Source: an uncultured Lachnospiraceae bacterium (GTDB lineage: Bacteria > Bacillota > Clostridia > Lachnospirales > Lachnospiraceae). From it: 5,162 nt of DNA. The notes beneath the pieces are model-generated. The model had not been told where the DNA came from and made no database searches. It saw nothing but the letters and a program-made list of their open reading frames with translations. Shown in pieces: positions 1 to 5,162 of the stretch. The stretch's first letter is position 1; each line of letters starts with the position of its first letter. The stretch is from contig CASDUB010000193.1 of NCBI GenBank assembly GCA_949283905.1, forward strand, positions 1 to 5,162. The letters are read 5' to 3'. The position numbers and the translations under genes are program-made.

Positions 1-3000
1 ATGCTTGACGAAGGTGAAGTAGAAACGATCGCTCATTATACGGCGGCGGCGTTCTTCGATCCGGAAGTAGACTGTATCCTCGATATCGGCGGACAGGACA
101 TGAAGTGCATCAAGATAAAGAATCATACTGTGGACAACGTGCTTTTAAATGAAGCATGTTCATCGGGCTGCGGTTCGTTTATCGAAAACTTTGCTCAGAG
201 CTTAAATTATACGGTTCAGGATTTCGCAAAAGAAGCTCTCTTTGCAAAAAATCCGATCGACCTCGGAACAAGATGTACCGTATTTATGAATTCGAAAGTA
301 AAACAGGCTCAGAAAGAAGGCGCTACGGTTGCCGATATTTCAGCCGGACTTGCGTATTCCGTTATCAAAAACGCGCTCTATAAGGTTATCAAAGTTTCCG
401 ACGCGACTGAACTCGGCAAACATATCGTTGTTCAGGGCGGTACGTTTTATAATGACGGTGTGCTCAGAAGTTTTGAAAGAGTTGCTCAGTGCGAAGCAAT
501 AAGACCTGATATCGCAGGTATAATGGGAGCCTTCGGCGCGGCTCTTATCGCCAAGAACAGATGCCAAAACAAACAGACGACAATGCTGTCGATAGAAGAT
601 ATAAATAACCTTGAGTATTCGACAACGATGGCTCACTGCAACGGCTGTACAAACAAGTGCCGTCTTACTATCAACAAATTCTCCGGCGGCCGCCGTTATA
701 TAAGCGGAAACCGCTGTGAAAAAGGTATAGGAAAAGAGAAAAACGCCAACAATATTCCGAATATGTACGATTTCAAATACAAGAGGATATTCGGTTACAA
801 GTCCCTTGGAGATGAGGAGGCAAAAAGAGGCGTGATAGGTATTCCGCGTGTTCTGAACATGTTTGAAAACTATCCGCTCTGGCATACTTTCTTCACGAAA
901 CTTGGGTTTAAAGTAGTTCTTTCGCCGACTTCTACAAAAGAGATCTACGAGATGGGAATAGAATCCATCCCGAGCGAATCGGAGTGCTATCCGGCAAAAC
1001 TCGTGCACGGCCATATCGAATGGCTTCTCAAGAACGGAGTTAAAAAGATATGGTATCCATGTATTCCGTACGAGAGAAACGAGTTTTCAAAGGCTATAAA
1101 TCATTATAACTGCCCGATCGTTACATCTTATGCCGAAAATATTAAGAACAACGTAGACGAGCTGAACGCTCCCGATGTTGAACTTTACAATCCGTTCATC
1201 GCCCTTACATCTGAAAAGATAATGGCGGATGAGCTTGTGAAACTGTTTTACGATATCCCTGAAAATGAGATCCGTGAAGCTGCCCATGAGGGCTGGATTG
1301 AGATGGACAAGGCAAGGGAAGATGTCAAGGCAGAAGGAAAACGCGTCCTTAAATGGATGGAAGAGACAGGACACAGGGGAATCGTGCTTGCGGGACGTCC
1401 TTATCATGTGGATCCCGAGATATCCCACGGTATTCCCGATATGATCAATTCCTTTGATATCGCTGTGCTTACGGAAGACGGAGTATCTGATCTTGCCGAG
1501 ATAGAAAGACCTATCAGGGTAACGGATCAGTGGATGTATCATACAAGACTCTATGCGGCGGCGCATTTTGTAAAAACGCGCGACGACCTCGATCTGATTC
1601 AGCTTAACAGCTTCGGATGCGGACTTGACGCCGTAACAACCGATCAGGTATACGAGATCCTTGCAGGCAGCGACAAGATATATACATGTCTTAAGATAGA
1701 TGAAGTAAATAACCTCGGAGCGGCACGTATAAGAGTAAGATCGCTTCTTGCGGCTATCCGCGGACAGGATCAAAAAGAAGGATGCAGGAAGATCGAAAGC
1801 TCTGCCATGAAAAAAGCCGTGTTCACGGAAGAAATGCGCGAGACATATACTATTCTTGCGCCCCAGATGTCGCCTATCCATTTTAATATCCTGGGACCGG
1901 CGTTCAAATCCTGCGGATATAATGTCGTCGTTCTTCCGAATGACAATAAAGAAGCGGTAGACATGGGACTTAAATATGTAAACAACGACGCATGTTATCC
2001 TTCTCTTATAGTGGTAGGCCAGTTTATGGAGGCTCTCCAGTCGGGAGAATACGATCTGAACAAGACGGCGATCCTGATTACACAGACAGGCGGAGGCTGC
2101 CGTGCTTCCAACTATATAGCCTTTATCAGAAGAGCGCTTGAAAAAGCAGGAATGGAACAGATTCCTGTAATCTCGCTTAACTTAAGCGGACTTGAGGACA
2201 ATCCGGGATTTAAGCTTACTCTTAATATGGCGTTTAAGGCCGTTTACGGCGCTGCTTTCGGCGATATTCTCATGAAGTGCCTTTACAGAATGCGTCCTTA
2301 TGAAAAGGTAAAAGGTTCTGCCGATGCGCTTCATGAAAAATGGGAGAAGATCTGTATAGACTTTGTTACACAGAAAAAAGTATCGAGAAGAAGATTCAAA
2401 CAGATATGCCGCGAGATAATACGCGAGTTTGACAACCTTCCTATTACAGATGAGGTTAAGCCGAAGGTCGGAATTGTAGGAGAGATACTTGTAAAATTCC
2501 TTCCGGCAGCGAACAATCATCTTGCGGAGCTGTTGGAGAGCGAAGGAGCCGAGGCGGTATGTCCTGACCTTATCGATTTCTTCATGTACAGCTTTTATAA
2601 CGCCAAGTTCAAGAAAGAGCATCTCGGCGGCAGCAGAAAGACGGCTTTCCTGTGCAGTTTGGGTATTAAATTCATCGACTGGCTGCGTTCGGCGGCAAAC
2701 AAAGAATTTAAGAAGAGCAGACACTTTGTACCGTCGGCGGATATAAGGGATCTTGCGAGATACGCGGAACCGATCGTTTCTACAGGAAACCAGACAGGCG
2801 AGGGATGGTTCCTTACAGGCGAGATGATGGAGCTTATTCACAACAACGTGCAGAATATAGTATGCATACAGCCCTTCGGATGTCTGCCTAACCATATCGT
2901 AGGAAAGGGCGTAATTAAAGCGATAAGAAAGAGTTATCCGAAGGCAAATATAGTAGCGGTCGATTACGATCCGGGAGCGTCTGAAGTTAACCAGCTCAAC

Positions 3001-3048
3001 CGTATCAAACTCATGCTTTCAACTGCAAATAAAAATCTGAAGGATTGA
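1..3048 (+). CDS. 2-hydroxyacyl-CoA dehydratase activase / dehydratase-like fusion protein (5' partial)
   Basis: This is the C-terminal 1015 residues of a large BcrA/BadF/HgdC-type ATPase fused to DUF2229 and HgdB-like regions; relatives are usually about 1400 residues. In the HgdC family, ATP hydrolysis drives electron transfer from a [4Fe-4S] cluster to a 2-hydroxyacyl-CoA dehydratase. Seen here: the ASKHA phosphate motif DIGGQD (28-33), NEACSSGCGSF (50-60) and RCTVF (91-95), whose C53 and C92 match the two HgdC cluster cysteines, and a VVQGG adenosine-type motif (143-147). A four-cysteine cluster follows (C213, C216, C220, C239), then the DUF2229 hallmark IPRVLNMFENYPLWHTFF (281-298). Two HgdB-like halves come next, with ECYP (328-331) and SFGCGLD (537-543) in the first and DACYP (663-667), TGGGCRASNY (696-705) and PFGC (958-961) in the second. 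The ATG at base 1 is probably internal: the N-terminal nucleotide-binding lobe is missing and no ribosome binding site is visible. The fusion's substrate is unknown; it may be a stand-alone reductase or dehydratase. Family call is firm, function is not. Confidence 0.87.
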   Translation: MLDEGEVETIAHYTAAAFFDPEVDCILDIGGQDMKCIKIKNHTVDNVLLNEACSSGCGSFIENFAQSLNYTVQDFAKEALFAKNPIDLGTRCTVFMNSKVKQAQKEGATVADISAGLAYSVIKNALYKVIKVSDATELGKHIVVQGGTFYNDGVLRSFERVAQCEAIRPDIAGIMGAFGAALIAKNRCQNKQTTMLSIEDINNLEYSTTMAHCNGCTNKCRLTINKFSGGRRYISGNRCEKGIGKEKNANNIPNMYDFKYKRIFGYKSLGDEEAKRGVIGIPRVLNMFENYPLWHTFFTKLGFKVVLSPTSTKEIYEMGIESIPSESECYPAKLVHGHIEWLLKNGVKKIWYPCIPYERNEFSKAINHYNCPIVTSYAENIKNNVDELNAPDVELYNPFIALTSEKIMADELVKLFYDIPENEIREAAHEGWIEMDKAREDVKAEGKRVLKWMEETGHRGIVLAGRPYHVDPEISHGIPDMINSFDIAVLTEDGVSDLAEIERPIRVTDQWMYHTRLYAAAHFVKTRDDLDLIQLNSFGCGLDAVTTDQVYEILAGSDKIYTCLKIDEVNNLGAARIRVRSLLAAIRGQDQKEGCRKIESSAMKKAVFTEEMRETYTILAPQMSPIHFNILGPAFKSCGYNVVVLPNDNKEAVDMGLKYVNNDACYPSLIVVGQFMEALQSGEYDLNKTAILITQTGGGCRASNYIAFIRRALEKAGMEQIPVISLNLSGLEDNPGFKLTLNMAFKAVYGAAFGDILMKCLYRMRPYEKVKGSADALHEKWEKICIDFVTQKKVSRRRFKQICREIIREFDNLPITDEVKPKVGIVGEILVKFLPAANNHLAELLESEGAEAVCPDLIDFFMYSFYNAKFKKEHLGGSRKTAFLCSLGIKFIDWLRSAANKEFKKSRHFVPSADIRDLARYAEPIVSTGNQTGEGWFLTGEMMELIHNNVQNIVCIQPFGCLPNHIVGKGVIKAIRKSYPKANIVAVDYDPGASEVNQLNRIKLMLSTANKNLKD
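3039..3044 (+). promoter_or_regulatory. Ribosome binding site of tgt, inside the preceding gene
   Basis: GAAGGA lies 8 bases before the tgt ATG and is formed by the last sense codons (Lys1014-Asp1015) of the upstream gene, whose stop codon ends 4 bases before tgt. Ribosomes finishing the upstream gene would pass over this site, which suggests translational coupling. It also fixes the tgt start at 3053. Confidence 0.7.
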
Positions 3049-3052
3049 TATT

Positions 3053-4186
3053 ATGGAATACAAGATCATAAAAAAAGACGGACTCGCGAAACACGCGCAT
3101 ATGAAAACGGTACACGGAGAAATAGAGACGCCGGTTTTTATGAATGTGGGAACAGTCGCGGCAATTAAAGGCGCTGTTTCCACGGAAGATCTTGAAGGGA
3201 TCGGAACGCAGGTGGAACTTTCAAATACATATCACCTTCATGTCCGTCCGGGCGACGAAATTGTAAAAAAACTCGGCGGAATCCGTAAATTTATGAACTG
3301 GAACAGACCGGTTTTGACGGATTCGGGCGGATTTCAGGTATTCTCGCTTGCTAAGCTCAGAAAGATCAAAGAAGAGGGAGTTTATTTTAATTCTCATATA
3401 GACGGAAGAAAGATCTTTATGGGTCCTGAAGAGAGCATGCAGATCCAGTCAAACCTTGCTTCGACGATCGCCATGGCGTTTGACGAGTGCGCTCCGGCAA
3501 AAGCCGAAAGAGCGTATGTAAAAGCTTCTGTTGAAAGAACAACGAGATGGCTCAAAAGATGTCAGGATAAAATGCGGGAACTCAATATGAGGGAAGATAC
3601 GATCAATAAAGAGCAGCTTCTGTTTGGAATCAATCAGGGAGCCGTTTACGACGACATCAGAACAGATCATGCGAAGATCATCGCGGATATGGAACTGGAC
3701 GGTTACGCCGTAGGAGGCCTTGCGGTAGGAGAGACTCATGAGGAAATGTATCATATACTCGAAGTAACTGTTCCGTATCTTCCTCAGGAAAAGCCTACGT
3801 ATCTGATGGGCGTGGGAACTCCGGAAAATATCCTCGAAGCAGTGGACAGAGGCGTTGATTTCTTCGACTGCGTTTATCCGAGCAGAAACGGACGTCACGG
3901 ACATGTCTATACAAATAAGGGCAAATTAAATCTGTTCAACGCCAAATATGAGTTGGACGAGCGGCCTATCGAAGAAGGATGTGACTGCCCGGCGTGCCGC
4001 AGATATTCGAGAGCTTATATAAGACATCTTCTCAAGGCAAAAGAAATGCTCGGAATGAGACTTTGCGTGCTTCACAACTTAAGTTTCTATAACCGTATGA
4101 TGGGCGAGATAAGGGAAGCTATAGATCAGGGAAGATATAAAGAATATAAACGTGAAAAAATCGAGGGATTTAAAGAAAACTCTTGA
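3053..4186 (+). CDS. tgt: tRNA-guanine(34) transglycosylase (queuosine modification)
   Basis: Swaps guanine-34 in the anticodon of GUN-decoding tRNAs (Asp, Asn, His, Tyr) for preQ1, the base-exchange step of queuosine formation, in the cytoplasm. At 377 residues it is of normal bacterial length. Comparing from memory with the Zymomonas mobilis enzyme: DSGGFQVFSL (90-99) carries the general base D90; FDECAP (143-148) holds pocket residues D144 and C146; Q195 and the GGLAVGE loop (221-227) line the base pocket; the nucleophile is D272 in FDCVYPSR (271-278). The zinc site is C310, C312, C315 and H341. V225 sits where bacterial preQ1-specific enzymes have Val and eukaryotic queuine enzymes have Gly, so preQ1 is the likely substrate, although some gut Clostridia salvage queuine. 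It starts 4 bases after the upstream gene and precedes yajC, a common gene order. No queA or other queuosine gene is in the window. Confidence 0.97.
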   Translation: MEYKIIKKDGLAKHAHMKTVHGEIETPVFMNVGTVAAIKGAVSTEDLEGIGTQVELSNTYHLHVRPGDEIVKKLGGIRKFMNWNRPVLTDSGGFQVFSLAKLRKIKEEGVYFNSHIDGRKIFMGPEESMQIQSNLASTIAMAFDECAPAKAERAYVKASVERTTRWLKRCQDKMRELNMREDTINKEQLLFGINQGAVYDDIRTDHAKIIADMELDGYAVGGLAVGETHEEMYHILEVTVPYLPQEKPTYLMGVGTPENILEAVDRGVDFFDCVYPSRNGRHGHVYTNKGKLNLFNAKYELDERPIEEGCDCPACRRYSRAYIRHLLKAKEMLGMRLCVLHNLSFYNRMMGEIREAIDQGRYKEYKREKIEGFKENS

Positions 4187-4211
4187 AAATAAGAAGCTAT
4201 TTGTGTAATAT
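4183..4211 (+). promoter_or_regulatory. Candidate sigma-70/sigma-A promoter for yajC
   Basis: TTGAAA (4183-4188, 5 of 6 consensus bases) overlaps the tgt stop codon. A 17-base spacer separates it from TAATAT (4206-4211, 4 of 6). An overlapping TATAAA (4209-4214) matches the -10 better but would need a 20-base spacer. The start of transcription would be near 4217-4219, giving yajC a leader of about 90 bases. The region is AT-rich, so chance matches are possible. Confidence 0.45.
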
Positions 4212-4222
4212 AAATAAAACCA

Positions 4223-4242
4223 GCACTCATATTTTGTAGTGC
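4223..4242 (+). repeat. Short inverted repeat in the tgt-yajC gap
   Basis: GCACT (4223-4227) and AGTGC (4238-4242) are perfect inverted copies around a 10-base loop. No T-run follows, so it is unlikely to be an intrinsic terminator for tgt. It would lie near the 5' end of a transcript from the candidate yajC promoter, or it could be an operator-like site. The stem is weak and may be chance. Confidence 0.3.
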
Positions 4243-4270
4243 GTTAACAGAGTAAAGGAATTTTAATTAG

Positions 4271-4289
4271 GGATATCTAAGAGATATCC
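4271..4289 (+). promoter_or_regulatory. Perfect 8-bp hairpin before the yajC ribosome binding site
   Basis: GGATATCT (4271-4278) and AGATATCC (4282-4289) are perfect reverse complements around an AAG loop. The stem ends 5 bases before the AAGGAGGA ribosome binding site, which stays unpaired. This arrangement could keep the site open, protect the 5' end of the message or be a protein target. No T-run follows, so it is not a terminator. Confidence 0.6.
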
Positions 4290-4294
4290 GGTTT

Positions 4295-4302
4295 AAGGAG
4301 GA
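4295..4302 (+). promoter_or_regulatory. Strong ribosome binding site of yajC
   Basis: AAGGAGGA is a near-perfect match to the anti-Shine-Dalgarno sequence and sits 6 bases before the ATG at 4309, which fixes the yajC start and suggests efficient translation. Confidence 0.9.
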
Positions 4303-4308
4303 ATAATA

Positions 4309-4656
4309 ATGGGAATTCTTGCTGGACAGACTAGCGGAGGCGGATTGTCGATGATCATTATTCTTGTAGTGCTCTTCGCAGTTATGTATTTTCTTATGAT
4401 CCGTCCTCAGAACAAAGAGAGGAAAAGAATGCAGGCTTTGATCGCATCTATCGAACCGGGCGATGCGGTAGTTACTACAGCCGGATTTTACGGCGTTGTC
4501 ATTGACATGACAGAAGAAGACGTTATTGTTGAGTTTGGAAACAACAGAAACTGTCGTATTCCAATGAAAAAAGAGGCAATTATTCAGGTAGAAAAAGCAA
4601 ATGCAGCATCCTCAAACGCTGAAGATACAAAAGCAAAAAAGGATGAGAAGAAATAA
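4309..4656 (+). CDS. yajC: Preprotein translocase subunit YajC
   Basis: Small single-pass inner-membrane protein that associates with SecDF and SecYEG and assists protein export; it is usually non-essential. The 115-residue product has a short Gly/Ser-rich N-terminus (1-14), one hydrophobic membrane segment (about 15-31), the hallmark RPQNKERKR (32-40) directly after it, and the conserved cytoplasmic stretch with PGDAVVTTAGFYGVV (50-64). The C-terminal tail (about 96-115) is rich in Ala, Lys, Asp and Glu and is probably disordered. Length and layout are normal for the family. The gene follows tgt, as in many bacteria, but secD/secF do not come next; leuB does. A candidate promoter in the gap upstream and a stem-loop downstream suggest it can be transcribed on its own, with read-through from tgt also possible. 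Confidence 0.96.
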   Translation: MGILAGQTSGGGLSMIIILVVLFAVMYFLMIRPQNKERKRMQALIASIEPGDAVVTTAGFYGVVIDMTEEDVIVEFGNNRNCRIPMKKEAIIQVEKANAASSNAEDTKAKKDEKK

Positions 4657-4681
4657 TTCCGCATTATAAAAAAGACCGTTT

Positions 4682-4709
4682 TACGCGCTGCAGCATGCTG
4701 TAGCGCGTA
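4682..4709 (+). terminator. Probable intrinsic terminator after yajC
   Basis: A 28-base near-perfect inverted repeat folds into a 12-bp stem (arms 4682-4693 and 4698-4709, one G-U pair) with a CATG loop. It begins 26 bases after the yajC stop codon. A run of six A lies at 4668-4673 on the 5' side. The downstream tract is only moderately T-rich (TTCT, then a TTTT at 4720-4723), so termination may be incomplete and allow read-through into leuB. It could instead be a processing or stabilising hairpin. Confidence 0.6.
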
Positions 4710-4729
4710 TTCTGATTAATTTTCGAATA

Positions 4730-4748
4730 AATGATTTTTAATGATTTT
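4730..4748 (+). repeat. Tandem AATGATTTT direct repeat, 10-bp period
   Basis: AATGATTTT occurs at 4730-4738 and again at 4740-4748, one helical turn apart, with a looser relative (TGATTAATTTT) at 4713-4723. The position upstream of leuB would suit a regulator binding to one face of the DNA, but AT-rich spacer sequence often repeats by chance. No known regulator motif was recognised. Confidence 0.4.
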
Positions 4749-4774
4749 GCGCGGACATGAGCAGAAAATAAAAT
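4747..4774 (+). promoter_or_regulatory. Weak candidate promoter for leuB
   Basis: TAAAAT (4769-4774) matches the -10 consensus at 5 of 6 bases. TTGCGC (4747-4752), 16 bases upstream, matches the -35 at only 3 of 6. Transcription would begin near 4780, placing the GC-rich hairpin at the very 5' end of the leuB message. leuB could instead be transcribed by read-through from yajC. Confidence 0.25.
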
Positions 4775-4781
4775 CAGTATT

Positions 4782-4798
4782 GACGCGGCGCGCGCGTC
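4782..4798 (+). promoter_or_regulatory. GC-rich hairpin before the leuB ribosome binding site
   Basis: GACGCG (4782-4787) pairs perfectly with CGCGTC (4793-4798) around a GCGCG loop. The stem is all G-C except one A-T pair, which stands out in an AT-rich gap, and it ends 4 bases before the leuB ribosome binding site. No T-run follows, so it is not a terminator. It may affect mRNA stability or translation of leuB. Confidence 0.5.
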
Positions 4799-4802
4799 GG
4801 AA

Positions 4803-4809
4803 AGAGGAG
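4803..4809 (+). promoter_or_regulatory. Ribosome binding site of leuB
   Basis: AGAGGAG contains GAGG 5 bases and GGAG 3 bases before the ATG at 4813. The spacing is on the short side, but this is the only purine-rich site near any candidate start, so it decides in favour of 4813 over the in-frame ATG at 4741. Confidence 0.75.
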
Positions 4810-4812
4810 ATT

Positions 4813-5162
4813 ATGAAATATACAGTTGGATTGATCTACGGAGACGGAATAGGACCGGAGATCGTAAGAGAAGCAAAAAAAGTTCTTGACGCCGCTGCAG
4901 CTAAATACGGTTTTGAACTTGACTATGAAAGACTTCTTTTGGGAGGAGAGTCGATCGACGCCACAGGACTTCCCCTTACGGATGAGACGATCGAAAACGC
5001 AAAGAAATGCGACGCGGTGCTGATGGGCTCCATCGGAGGAGATGCAAAAGTATCGCCATGGTACAAACTCGAGCCGTCAAAAAGACCGGAGGCCGGACTT
5101 CTCAAAATCAGAAAAGAACTCAATCTTTTCGCGAATTTAAGACCGGCGTACCTTTACAGTGA
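4813..5162 (+). CDS. leuB: 3-isopropylmalate dehydrogenase (3' partial)
   Basis: Catalyses the NAD-dependent oxidation and decarboxylation of 3-isopropylmalate to 2-oxoisocaproate, the third specific step of leucine synthesis, in the cytoplasm. The window holds the first 116 codons of a protein usually about 355-365 residues long. Visible family marks are the N-terminal GDGIGPE (10-16), GGESIDATGLPL (44-55), GSIGGDAK (72-79), and RPEAGLLKIRKELNLFANLRPA (91-112, taken from positions not quoted in full elsewhere). R100 and R110 match substrate-binding arginines of the Thermus enzyme, and the LLKIRK and LFANLRP stretches favour LeuB over isocitrate or tartrate dehydrogenases. The start at 4813 gives the normal N-terminus. 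Its own leader contains a GC-rich hairpin and follows a probable terminator, so it may be regulated apart from yajC. No leuCD is visible upstream; what follows lies outside the window. Confidence 0.95.
   Translation, partial: MKYTVGLIYGDGIGPEIVREAKKVLDAAAAKYGFELDYERLLLGGESIDATGLPLTDETIENAKKCDAVLMGSIGGDAKVSPWYKLEPSKRPEAGLLKIRKELNLFANLRPAYLYS

Noticed and set aside
684..695. 12-bp perfect palindrome CGGCGGCCGCCG
   Set aside because: It encodes the SGGRR stretch of the fusion protein in frame and has no regulatory context; most likely chance.
340..1014. 224-codon open frame on the - strand
   Set aside because: Antisense to the activase and DUF2229 regions; no recognisable protein features.
1087..1881. 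264-codon open frame on the - strand
   Set aside because: Lies wholly opposite the fusion gene; its translation resembles no family and is rich in unlikely Arg/Cys/Tyr/His runs. It is the antisense of a conserved coding region.
2182..2895. 237-codon open frame on the - strand
   Set aside because: Antisense to the well-conserved second dehydratase-like half, with no recognisable domain.
3449..3904. 151-codon open frame on the - strand within tgt
   Set aside because: Opposite the conserved tgt core, with no recognisable domain.
4731..4760. Nine-codon open frame (MIFNDFART) as a leuB leader peptide
   Set aside because: It has no leucine codons and no ribosome binding site, so it does not fit leucine attenuation.
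4657..4812. T-box or other riboswitch upstream of leuB
   Set aside because: The gap is short and I could not find a T-box TGGN antiterminator sequence or a specifier stem; only the two hairpins described are visible.
4923..5123. 66-codon open frame on the - strand within leuB
   Set aside because: The + strand here encodes conserved LeuB motifs, so this is an antisense shadow.
1..5162. Undescribed defence system, mobile element or CRISPR array
   Set aside because: All coding sequence is accounted for by recognisable metabolic and housekeeping families, with no transposase, integrase, terminal repeats or repeat-spacer pattern.

Overview
The window looks like chromosomal housekeeping DNA from an anaerobic, low-to-moderate GC Firmicute, most likely a Clostridia member of the Lachnospiraceae type. 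This is inferred from the AGA/ATA-rich codon use, the strong AGGAGG-type ribosome binding sites, and the first gene: a very long protein fusing a 2-hydroxyacyl-CoA dehydratase activase to dehydratase-like domains, a type common in strict anaerobes. All four supported genes are on the + strand. No mobile element, CRISPR array, tRNA or rRNA was seen.

Layout: (1) bases 1-3048 hold the last 1015 residues of the dehydratase-activase fusion, whose beginning lies upstream of the window. (2) After a 4-base gap comes tgt (3053-4186), tRNA-guanine transglycosylase, with every catalytic and zinc-binding residue visible. (3) A 122-bp gap holds a candidate promoter overlapping the tgt stop codon, a weak inverted repeat, and a perfect 8-bp hairpin just before the yajC ribosome binding site. 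(4) yajC (4309-4656) encodes the small membrane subunit associated with the Sec translocon. (5) A 157-bp gap holds a strong stem-loop that may be the yajC terminator, a short direct repeat, and a GC-rich hairpin just before the next ribosome binding site. (6) leuB (4813 to the window end) is the N-terminal third of 3-isopropylmalate dehydrogenase.

How the genes relate: tgt and yajC are neighbours in many bacteria, but here the usual next partners secD/secF are replaced by leuB, a leucine biosynthesis gene. The tight spacing of the fusion gene and tgt suggests co-transcription and translational coupling, although no shared pathway is known. yajC and leuB each appear to have their own control region. 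I found no convincing evidence of an undescribed system. The points most worth a second look are the internally duplicated architecture of the large fusion protein with its extra four-cysteine cluster, and the structured leaders of yajC and leuB.
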